Source: DASRHK01 sp035650495 (GTDB lineage: Bacteria > Pseudomonadota > Gammaproteobacteria > Nevskiales > Nevskiaceae). Taken from it: a stretch of 5,164 nt of DNA. Under the pieces are notes generated by a model. The model did not search any database, had not been told where the DNA came from, and saw nothing but the letters and a program-made list of their open reading frames with translations. The translations under genes and the position numbers were made by a program. Below, one piece after another: positions 1 through 5,164 of this stretch (position 1 is the stretch's first letter; every line of letters starts with the position of its first letter). Where the stretch lies: contig DASRHK010000056.1 of NCBI GenBank assembly GCA_035650495.1, positions 1-5,164 on the forward strand, written 5' to 3'.

Positions 1-560
1 CCGGAGAACACCGCGATCGCGAGACCTTTGCGCAAATTGAATTCCGCGACGCCTTGCTTGATCTGCTCGGCAGCGACCTCACTCTCCTTGCGACGACCGG
101 CCTGCGCGACGACCACCATCCCGATGAGCGTGATGAGGACGCCGAGCAGCGTGATCTGTCCCGCCGACGAAGCTGCGATCGCGCCGATGGTGCCGTGGAA
201 GATCGGCGGCCCGAGCGTGCCGATCACGGTCGTGAGCGCGAGCGCGACCGCCATGCCGAGCGAGAGCCCGAGATAGCGCATGACCAGGCCGAAGGTGAGC
301 CCGCCGAGTCCCCACATCGCGCCCCAGAACCAGCACCAGAACAGGATCGACGACGGCGTCGACGCGAGCACGTTGAAGAGATCCTTCGTCTGCATCAGCG
401 CGAACAGCCACGGCGCGATCACCCATGAGAAGACGCCGCCCGTGAGCCAGAAGATCTCCCACGACCAGCGCTGCACGCGCTTGTAAGGCACGTAGAAGCT
501 GGCAGACGACAGCCCGCCGAGCCAGTGCAGCACCACGCCGATCAGCGGATTCGGATTCAT
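1..560 (-). CDS. rhaT: L-rhamnose/H+ symporter RhaT, 5' part only (C-terminal half outside window)
   Basis: An inner-membrane permease that takes up L-rhamnose with protons; it belongs to the drug/metabolite transporter superfamily. The window gives 186 complete codons of a protein normally about 340 residues long with ten membrane helices. Hydrophobic stretches lie at about residues 5-24, 36-56, 71-92, 96-118 and 136-154. A charged loop (RRKESEV, about 156-162) follows, and then the start of helix six. Recognition rests on similarity to E. coli RhaT recalled from memory: the N-terminal FYVPYKRVQRWSWE, the MRYLGLSLGM segment at 94-103 with VIGTLGPP shortly after it, and EFNLRKGL at 173-180 just before helix six. 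The ATG at 560-558 overlaps the TGA of the kinase gene as ATGA. AGGAG, read on the minus strand at 570-566, sits five bases upstream, so the start is well supported. It is the distal gene of the left arm and supplies the substrate for the enzymes encoded beside it. Confidence 0.95.
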   Translation of the reverse strand, partial: MNPNPLIGVVLHWLGGLSSASFYVPYKRVQRWSWEIFWLTGGVFSWVIAPWLFALMQTKDLFNVLASTPSSILFWCWFWGAMWGLGGLTFGLVMRYLGLSLGMAVALALTTVIGTLGPPIFHGTIGAIAASSAGQITLLGVLITLIGMVVVAQAGRRKESEVAAEQIKQGVAEFNLRKGLAIAVFS

Positions 561-1954
561 CGATGCTCCTCGTGCGCGCGCTCGGCCCACAGCTGCCGAT
601 ACGCAGTGAGATCCTCGGCGAGCGGCGCCACGCGGGCCGGCGCCGCGGCCGGCTTCAGCGTCGGTCGCACGAGCGTCAGCGCGCCCCACGACGCGTCGTT
701 CTCCGACTTGCAGGCGAGCACTTGCATCTGCGGGCGCAGGCTCGCGAGCGCGCGCGTGAACACTTCCGAGTGCGCGAAGCGCCCTTCGATCAGCAAGCGA
801 TCGCGCGCGCCGATGAGCTCGAGCGAAGCGTCGGTGACGAGCGCAGCGTAAAGGCCCGCCGCCGCGCGACGCTCGATGGGATCCTGCGGCATCGCAATCC
901 ATCTGCCCTGGCTCCGCGCGAACGGCCCGCAGCCGGCGACGAACGCCGGCAGGGCCATCGCGCCATTCGCGAGCACCTTGCCGACCGCGTGGAGGAGCTC
1001 GCGCTGATGCTCGTGATCGACCTGCTGGCGCGTGCCGAGCAGCATCTCGATCTCGCGACCGCCCATGAAGCGCGCCGACGGCACCGCATCGCCGTCGGCA
1101 TCGACGTTGACCAGGCAGTCGCGCGCTTCGACGAGCGTCGACGGCATGCGCGAGCCTGCGGCGGCGAGCCGCATCGCGATGAACCAGGTGCCGGTCGAGA
1201 GCACCGTCGCGTCGTGACCGTCGATCTCCGCGAACGCACGCGCGGCGACCAGCGCCGCGTTGGAGTCGTGGATGCCGCAATGGATGCGCACGCTCGGCGA
1301 GAGTCCCGTGCGCTGCGCCCACGCCGGCAGGATCTTGCCGAGCACGTCGCCCGCTTTGCGCATCGGCGCGAGGTGGCGCGACCAGCCGCGCTGCTTCGCG
1401 AGCGACGACGGCTGGTTCTCGAGCGGCCGCCACAGATCGGAATGACAACCGAGGCTGGTGACTTCGCTCGCTGCGACACCGGAGAAGAGCCACGCCCAGT
1501 ACTGCGGCCACGGCAGGATGATCGCGCCGCCCGCCAGCAGGTTCGGGATGCGTCGCTCGAGCCGGAACAGCTGCGCGCCGAGATTGAGTCCGCACGGCAG
1601 CGCCGGCGATCCGGTGACGGCGAAGTCGTCGCGCAGCGCGTCGTACTCCGCGCGCTCGGCGTCGGGCATCGGCTCCTCATAGTCCATCGGTGGGCACGTG
1701 AGCGTTCCGCCGCGGACGATCGCAGCGGCCGCGCCATGACCGACCGGAATGATCGCGTCGATCTGCGCGAGCCCGCGGAATTCGCGCAGCGTGGCGACGA
1801 GCCACGACTCGATTCCGGCCGCGTCGAGCGCGGCGTAACCCGGGCCTTTCACGACTTCGTTGGTGCGGGTCCGGCGCTCGAGCAAAGACCCCGCGTCATC
1901 CCAGAGCGAGAGCTTGGTGAGCGTTTTCCCAACATCGAGGACGACCGTGGCCAC
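557..1954 (-). CDS. rhaB: FGGY-family carbohydrate kinase, probable L-rhamnulose kinase (rhamnulokinase)
   Basis: A 465-residue cytoplasmic kinase expected to phosphorylate L-rhamnulose with ATP to L-rhamnulose 1-phosphate. The actin-like FGGY fold is indicated by the N-terminal phosphate loop VVLDVGKT (residues 4-11), GHG at 72-74, MDYEEP at 90-95, SLGCHSDLW at 167-175, GIHDSNA at 227-233 with the presumed catalytic base Asp230, and the second phosphate motif LSTGTW at 252-257. It is not the E. coli RhaB type, which has DLGASSGR at the N terminus and SHDTASA at the catalytic Asp; it looks closer to the kinase called RhaK in rhizobia. The C-terminal glycine-rich adenosine motif is replaced by IEGRFAHSE (389-397). 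Substrate specificity is inferred from the neighbours; the family alone would allow fuculose, xylulose or similar sugars. The start is GTG. Its frame is open back to a TAG at about 2010 but holds no ATG, and the phosphate loop already sits at the usual distance from GTG. The Shine-Dalgarno is weak (GGA, nine bases upstream). It is first in the left arm and overlaps rhaT by four bases. Confidence 0.9.
   Translation of the reverse strand: MATVVLDVGKTLTKLSLWDDAGSLLERRTRTNEVVKGPGYAALDAAGIESWLVATLREFRGLAQIDAIIPVGHGAAAAIVRGGTLTCPPMDYEEPMPDAERAEYDALRDDFAVTGSPALPCGLNLGAQLFRLERRIPNLLAGGAIILPWPQYWAWLFSGVAASEVTSLGCHSDLWRPLENQPSSLAKQRGWSRHLAPMRKAGDVLGKILPAWAQRTGLSPSVRIHCGIHDSNAALVAARAFAEIDGHDATVLSTGTWFIAMRLAAAGSRMPSTLVEARDCLVNVDADGDAVPSARFMGGREIEMLLGTRQQVDHEHQRELLHAVGKVLANGAMALPAFVAGCGPFARSQGRWIAMPQDPIERRAAAGLYAALVTDASLELIGARDRLLIEGRFAHSEVFTRALASLRPQMQVLACKSENDASWGALTLVRPTLKPAAAPARVAPLAEDLTAYRQLWAERAHEEHR
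566..570 (-). promoter_or_regulatory. Ribosome binding site of rhaT
   Basis: AGGAG on the minus strand, five bases before the rhaT ATG and lying inside the last codons of the kinase gene. It is the only clear Shine-Dalgarno sequence at any start in the window. It shows that rhaT has its own initiation signal besides coupling through the ATGA overlap. Confidence 0.75.
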
Positions 1955-1973
1955 GTGCGCGAGTCCGACTGCT

Positions 1974-2001
1974 TTTGATCGATTACTATCGAATTTGATT
2001 G
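1974..2001 (+). repeat. Direct repeat pair TTTGATCG / TTTGATTG with 20-base period
   Basis: TTTGATCG at 1974-1981 and TTTGATTG at 1994-2001 match at seven of eight bases and start exactly 20 bases apart, close to two helical turns. This is the geometry of half-sites read on the same DNA face, as AraC-family activators such as E. coli RhaR and RhaS use. The two repeats also overlap the inverted repeats, so the true operator symmetry is undecided. Confidence 0.3.
1979..1992. repeat. Inverted repeat TCGAT-N4-ATCGA, candidate operator
   Basis: Perfect five-base arms (TCGAT at 1979-1983, ATCGA at 1988-1992) flank the spacer TACT. It lies in the middle of the AT-rich core and overlaps the weak -10 candidate of the kinase promoter at 1985-1990. 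This position suits a repressor site, but arms this short can arise by chance and no regulator is known from the window. Confidence 0.4.
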
Positions 2002-2014
2002 CATCATGCTAATC
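1997..2014. repeat. Imperfect palindrome GATTGCAT-C-ATGCTAATC, candidate second operator
   Basis: The left arm GATTGCAT (1997-2004) pairs with the right arm ATGCTAATC (2006-2014) around a single central C, with one unpaired T at 2010. It follows the first inverted repeat by four bases. It covers the -35 candidate of the minus-strand promoter and the possible -10 of the plus-strand arm. It could bind the same dimeric regulator as the first repeat or a different one. Confidence 0.35.
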
Positions 2015-2037
2015 TCTGGGCCGGCTCCCTGTCACCT

Positions 2038-2053
2038 GCCGGACCGCTCCGGC
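2038..2053 (+). promoter_or_regulatory. GC-rich leader hairpin next to the rhaEW start
   Basis: GCCGGA (2038-2043) and TCCGGC (2048-2053) form a perfect six-base stem with the four-base loop CCGC. It ends six bases before the ATG at 2060, where a Shine-Dalgarno sequence would normally sit; no purine-rich site is visible there. It could shape ribosome loading or the leader stability of the right arm. It has no T-run and is too short and badly placed for a terminator. Confidence 0.4.
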
Positions 2054-2059
2054 CGCACC

Positions 2060-4168
2060 ATGAATGAGGTTGTCGAACCCGTCGCCGCCAATCCCGCGAC
2101 ACCCTTCGAGGTGCCGGCGAACCGGTGGTCGGACGCAGCCGCTGCGGCGATGTCCCCCGAGGGACTCCTGCTCTATCGCTCCAACCTTCTCGGCTCGGAC
2201 CTGACCGTCACCAACTTCGGCGGCGGCAACACCTCGGCGAAGCTCGACGGCGTCGATCCGCTGTCCGGCGCGTCGGTCAAGGTGCTGTGGGTCAAGGGCT
2301 CCGGCGGCGACATCGGCTCGATGAAGCTCGACGGCTTCGCCACGCTCGACCTCGAGCTCCTGCTCGCGCTCGAGGCGCGCTATCGCGGCGTCGAGCACGA
2401 AGACGAGATGGTCGGCTATCTGCCGCACTGCACGTTCAACCTCAACCCGCGCGCCGCGTCGATCGACACGCCGCTGCACGCGTATCTGCCGTTCGCGCAC
2501 GTGGATCATCTGCATCCCGACGCGGTCACCGCTCTCGCGGCGTCGAAGAACGGCGAGGCGATCACCAACGAGATCTACGGGCCGAAAGTCGGCTGGCTCG
2601 CCTGGAAGCGGCCGGGCTTCGATCTCGGCTTGCGCCTGCGCGACTACGCCGCGACACGCCCGAACCTGCGCGGCGTCGTCATGGCTGGGCACGGGCTGAT
2701 CTGCTGGGGCGACACCTCGAAGGCCTGCTACGACAACTCGATCGAGCTGATCGCCAAGGCCGCGCGCTATCTCAATCAGAAATTGGCGAAAGCGCCGGCG
2801 TTCGGTGGCGCGAAGCAATCGGCGCAACCGGCGGACGCGCGCGCGCGCATCGCGTCGGAGCTCATGCCGCGACTGCGCGCGCTGATGTCGGGCGAGCGCG
2901 CCAAGGTCGGCCACTTCAGCGACGATCGCGCCGCGCTCGAGTTCGTCGACAGTCGCGACTTCCGGCGCCTCGCCGCGATCGGCACGTCGTGTCCCGATCA
3001 TTTCCTGCGCACGAAGATCGCGCCGCTCGCGCTCGACACCGCGCGCATCGACGACGACGCGTACCTGCAGAAGTCGATCGAGGAGTTCCGCCAGGGCTAC
3101 GCGGCGTACTACCAGCGCTGCGCCAAGCCGGGCGATCCGGCGATGCGCGACGCGAATCCGGTCGTCGTGCTGGTGCCGGGCGTCGGACGCTTCAGCTTCG
3201 CCGCCGACAAAACAACCGCGCGACTCGCGGGCGAGTTCTACGGCAACGCCATCAACGTCATGCGCGGCGCGGAGGCAATCGGCGGCTACGTCGGGCTCGA
3301 CGAGCGCGAGGCGTTCGGCATCGAGTACTGGGCGCTCGAGGAGGCGAAGCTCAAGCGCATGCCGAAGCCGAAGTCGCTCGCGGGCCGCATCGCGCTGATC
3401 ACCGGTGCGGCCGGCGGCATCGGCTCCGCCACCGCGGCTCGACTGCTGAGCGAAGGCGCGTGCGTGATGCTGACCGATCGCGACGCCGACGCGCTCGGAG
3501 CCGTGCGCGAGCGGTTCGAAGCGCAATTCGGCAAGGATCTCGTGCGCGCCACGCGCTGCGACGTGACGTCCGAGAGCGAAACCAACGCTGCGTTCGCGGC
3601 GTGCGCGCGCGAATTCGGCGGGCTCGATTTCCTCGTCGCCAACGCGGGGCTCGCTTCGTCGGCGCCGATCGGCGAGACGAGCGCGGCGATGTGGAAGAAG
3701 AACTACGACGTGCTCGCCGAAGGCTATTTCCTGTCGTCGAAGGCCGCGTTCGCCCTGATGCGCCAGGGCGGCTCGATCGTGTTCATCGGCTCGAAGAACG
3801 CGCTCGCGGCGACGCCGAATGCGGCGGCGTACGCGTCGGCGAAGGCGGCGGCGGTCCACCTCGCGCGCTGTCTCGCGCTCGAAGGTGCACCGCAGGGCAT
3901 CCGCGTCAACGTGGTCAATCCCGACGCGGTGATCCGCGGCTCGCGCATCTGGGACGGCGACTGGCGGGAGGAGCGCGCCAAGGCCTACGGCATCGACGCC
4001 GGCGAGGCGCTCGAAGCGCATTACCGCGCGCGCAGCTTGCTCAAGCGCGAAGTGCTCCCCGAAGATGTCGCCGAAGCGGTGCTGTTCTTCGTCTCGGACG
4101 CCTCGTCGAAGTCGACGGGCAACATCCTGAACGTCGACGCCGGCAACGCACAGGCCTTCACGAGATGA
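2060..4168 (+). CDS. rhaEW: Bifunctional L-rhamnulose-1-phosphate aldolase / L-lactaldehyde dehydrogenase (RhaEW, also called RhaD)
   Basis: A cytoplasmic fusion enzyme of 702 residues. Its N-terminal class II aldolase half (RhaE, about 20-430) splits L-rhamnulose 1-phosphate into dihydroxyacetone phosphate and L-lactaldehyde. Its C-terminal short-chain dehydrogenase half (RhaW, about 440-700) is expected to oxidise the lactaldehyde to L-lactate. Aldolase marks are NFGGGNTSAK at 52-61, a metal-site HVDHLHPD at 147-154 and GHG at 210-212. Dehydrogenase marks are TGAAGGIG at 448-455, Asp473 after strand two (favouring NAD over NADP), NAG at 528-530, Asn548, Ser578 and YASAK with Tyr591 and Lys595, which complete the catalytic tetrad. 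Length and domain order fit the known aldolase/short-chain dehydrogenase family of rhizobia, Bacillus (YuxG) and Chloroflexus. The frame is open from an ATG at 2006, but the extra 18 codons lie in the promoter region, include CTA, TCT and TGT, which are unlike the rest of the gene, and lack the usual conserved start, so ATG 2060 is chosen. Its stop overlaps the rhaI start as ATGA. Confidence 0.93.
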   Translation: MNEVVEPVAANPATPFEVPANRWSDAAAAAMSPEGLLLYRSNLLGSDLTVTNFGGGNTSAKLDGVDPLSGASVKVLWVKGSGGDIGSMKLDGFATLDLELLLALEARYRGVEHEDEMVGYLPHCTFNLNPRAASIDTPLHAYLPFAHVDHLHPDAVTALAASKNGEAITNEIYGPKVGWLAWKRPGFDLGLRLRDYAATRPNLRGVVMAGHGLICWGDTSKACYDNSIELIAKAARYLNQKLAKAPAFGGAKQSAQPADARARIASELMPRLRALMSGERAKVGHFSDDRAALEFVDSRDFRRLAAIGTSCPDHFLRTKIAPLALDTARIDDDAYLQKSIEEFRQGYAAYYQRCAKPGDPAMRDANPVVVLVPGVGRFSFAADKTTARLAGEFYGNAINVMRGAEAIGGYVGLDEREAFGIEYWALEEAKLKRMPKPKSLAGRIALITGAAGGIGSATAARLLSEGACVMLTDRDADALGAVRERFEAQFGKDLVRATRCDVTSESETNAAFAACAREFGGLDFLVANAGLASSAPIGETSAAMWKKNYDVLAEGYFLSSKAAFALMRQGGSIVFIGSKNALAATPNAAAYASAKAAAVHLARCLALEGAPQGIRVNVVNPDAVIRGSRIWDGDWREERAKAYGIDAGEALEAHYRARSLLKREVLPEDVAEAVLFFVSDASSKSTGNILNVDAGNAQAFTR

Positions 4169-5164
4169 TCGACGCGACCTTCATCCACGAGCACAACGCG
4201 CGCCGCGTCGACGCGCTGCGCGACGAATACGAGAGCCTGGGCCGCGCTCTGCATCGCCGCGGCTTGTCGATCGACGCTGTGAAGCAACGCGTCGCGGCGC
4301 TCGAGCTCGCGCTGCCGACGTGGGGCGTCGGCGTCGGCGGCACGCGCTTCGCGCGCTTCCCGATTCCGGGCGAGCCGAGCTGTATCGAAGAGAAGCTCGA
4401 GGATTGCGCGGTCGTGCAGCAGCTGTGCCGCATCACGCCGCGCGTGTCGCCGCATTTCCCGTGGGACAAGACCTCCGATGCGCGCGCGCTGCGCGAGCAG
4501 GCCGCGGCGCTCGGGCTCGGCTTCGACGCGGTCAACTCGAACACGTTCCAGGACGTGCCCGGCCAGGCGCTCTCGTATCGCCACGGCTCGCTCACGCACA
4601 CCGACGCGGCAGTGCGCGCGCAAGCGATCGCGCACAACGTCGAGTGCATCGAGATCGGCAAGCAGCTCGGATCGAAGGCGATCACCGTGTGGATCGGCGA
4701 CGGCACCAACTTCCCGGGCCAACAGTCGCTCGCCGAGTCGCTCGATCGCTATCTCGAATCCGCCGCGAAGATCTACGCCGCGCTCCCCGGCGACTGGCGC
4801 ATGCTGCTCGAGCACAAGCTCTACGAGCCGGCGTTCTACTCGACGGTGATCTCCGACTGGGGCACCAGCATCCTCTGCGCGCAGCAGCTCGGTCCGAAAG
4901 CGCAGTGCCTCGTCGATCTCGGCCATCACGCGCCGTCGACGAACATCGAGCAGATCGTCGCGCGCCTGCACCACTTCGGGAAGCTCGGCGGCTTCCACTT
5001 CAACGATTCCAAGTACGGCGACGACGATCTCGATTCCGGATCGATCAATCCGCATCAGCTGTTCCTGGTGTTCAACGAGCTGGTGGAAGCCGAAGCGCGC
5101 GCGCCGAAGGATTTCCATCCGGCGTACATGATCGACCAGTCGCACAACGTGACCGATCCGATCG
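4165..5164 (+). CDS. rhaI: L-rhamnose isomerase RhaI (Pseudomonas/Rhizobium type), 3' end outside window
   Basis: A cytoplasmic metal-dependent TIM-barrel isomerase that converts L-rhamnose to L-rhamnulose, the first enzymatic step. The window gives 333 codons of a protein usually about 430 long, so roughly the last hundred residues are missing. Every metal ligand known for Pseudomonas stutzeri L-rhamnose isomerase is found at a constant offset of three: Glu216, Asp251, His278 and Asp324 for the structural metal, and His254, Asp286 and Asp288 for the catalytic one. They lie in LEHKLYEP, VDLGHHAP, GGFHFNDSKYGDDDLD and MIDQSHNVTDP. WIGDGTNFPGQ (176-186) is also typical. The family differs from E. 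coli RhaA and includes enzymes with broad aldose specificity, such as D-allose to D-psicose. ATG 4165 overlaps the TGA of rhaEW; only a weak CAGG lies ten bases upstream, so translation probably depends on coupling. No signal peptide is visible. Confidence 0.95.
   Translation, partial: MIDATFIHEHNARRVDALRDEYESLGRALHRRGLSIDAVKQRVAALELALPTWGVGVGGTRFARFPIPGEPSCIEEKLEDCAVVQQLCRITPRVSPHFPWDKTSDARALREQAAALGLGFDAVNSNTFQDVPGQALSYRHGSLTHTDAAVRAQAIAHNVECIEIGKQLGSKAITVWIGDGTNFPGQQSLAESLDRYLESAAKIYAALPGDWRMLLEHKLYEPAFYSTVISDWGTSILCAQQLGPKAQCLVDLGHHAPSTNIEQIVARLHHFGKLGGFHFNDSKYGDDDLDSGSINPHQLFLVFNELVEAEARAPKDFHPAYMIDQSHNVTDPI

Larger units (their letters stand above)
1955..2059. promoter_or_regulatory. 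Shared divergent promoter/operator region of the rhamnose locus
   Basis: These 105 bases separate the start codons of the kinase and rhaEW genes and must hold the promoters of both arms. The core at 1971-2016 is about one third G+C by hand count, against a strongly GC-rich background. It holds two inverted repeats and a pair of direct repeats, listed separately. On the minus strand TTAGCA (2012-2007) and GATAGT (1990-1985), 16 bases apart, match a sigma-70 promoter at four of six positions each and would give a leader of about 24 bases for the kinase. On the plus strand I see no convincing -35/-10 pair; GCTAAT at 2008-2013 is only a possible -10. The regulator is not encoded in the window, so its family and inducer are unknown. 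Confidence 0.7.

Noticed and set aside
28..462. Several short open frames on both strands over the rhaT region
   Set aside because: They overlap the RhaT reading frame, whose membrane helices and family motifs are clear. The true rhaT frame runs off the window edge.
563..1978. A 471-codon plus-strand open frame antisense to the kinase gene
   Set aside because: Arg-rich low-complexity translation with no domain, while the minus strand encodes an intact FGGY kinase with all core motifs in order.
2038..2053. Rho-independent terminator
   Set aside because: The stem has only six pairs, has no downstream T-run and lies directly before a start codon between divergent genes, where no transcript should end.
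1955..2059. Riboswitch or small RNA in the intergenic region
   Set aside because: The leader available to either arm is too short for a known riboswitch, and apart from one small hairpin and DNA-type palindromes no RNA fold is evident.
2835..2856. GC-alternating run that resembles a simple repeat
   Set aside because: It encodes ordinary Ala/Arg codons of RhaEW in frame and is just local codon bias.
2009..4021. A 670-codon open frame antisense to rhaEW
   Set aside because: It is the shadow of GC-rich third positions. The translation is Arg/Ala/Glu-rich without recognisable motifs, and the sense strand carries a complete, motif-rich enzyme.
4021..5145. A 374-codon minus-strand open frame opposite rhaI
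   Set aside because: It overlaps the conserved RhaI coding region over nearly its whole length and has the Arg/Ala/Val-biased composition expected of an antisense frame.
1..5164. A previously undescribed system such as a defence island, CRISPR array or mobile element
   Set aside because: No repeat-spacer array, transposase, integrase, nuclease or target-site duplication is visible. Every gene fits known L-rhamnose catabolism.

Overview
This window holds the core of an L-rhamnose catabolic locus from a GC-rich bacterium. Four genes are arranged as two divergent arms around one short AT-rich control region. The left arm, on the minus strand, encodes an FGGY-family sugar kinase (assigned as L-rhamnulose kinase) and then the L-rhamnose/H+ symporter RhaT, which runs off the left edge. 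The right arm, on the plus strand, encodes a fused L-rhamnulose-1-phosphate aldolase / short-chain dehydrogenase (RhaEW, called RhaD in rhizobia) and then a Pseudomonas/Rhizobium-type L-rhamnose isomerase (RhaI), which runs off the right edge.

Together the genes make a nearly complete route. RhaT imports L-rhamnose with protons, RhaI converts it to L-rhamnulose, and the kinase makes L-rhamnulose 1-phosphate. The aldolase half of RhaEW splits this into dihydroxyacetone phosphate and L-lactaldehyde, and its dehydrogenase half is expected to oxidise L-lactaldehyde to L-lactate with NAD+. No rhamnose mutarotase, alpha-L-rhamnosidase or transcriptional regulator is present in the window.

Layout: 1-560 rhaT (minus, partial); 557-1954 kinase (minus, GTG start); 1955-2059 bidirectional control region with an AT-rich core at about 1971-2016 and a GC-rich hairpin next to the rhaEW start; 2060-4168 rhaEW (plus); 4165-5164 rhaI (plus, partial). 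In both arms the second gene starts inside the stop codon of the first (ATGA), so each arm is very likely one transcript with coupled translation. No gap longer than about 105 bases lacks a gene. I see no RNA gene, mobile element, CRISPR array or transcription terminator.

The strong G/C preference at third codon positions produces very long antisense open frames, which I treat as shadows. The host is most likely a GC-rich proteobacterium, but the RhaT sequence would also fit an Opitutus-like Verrucomicrobium, and these genes alone cannot settle the phylum. The locus is a known type of system. The points worth a second look are the control region, the unusual ATP-site motif of the kinase, the rhaEW start and the double ATGA architecture.
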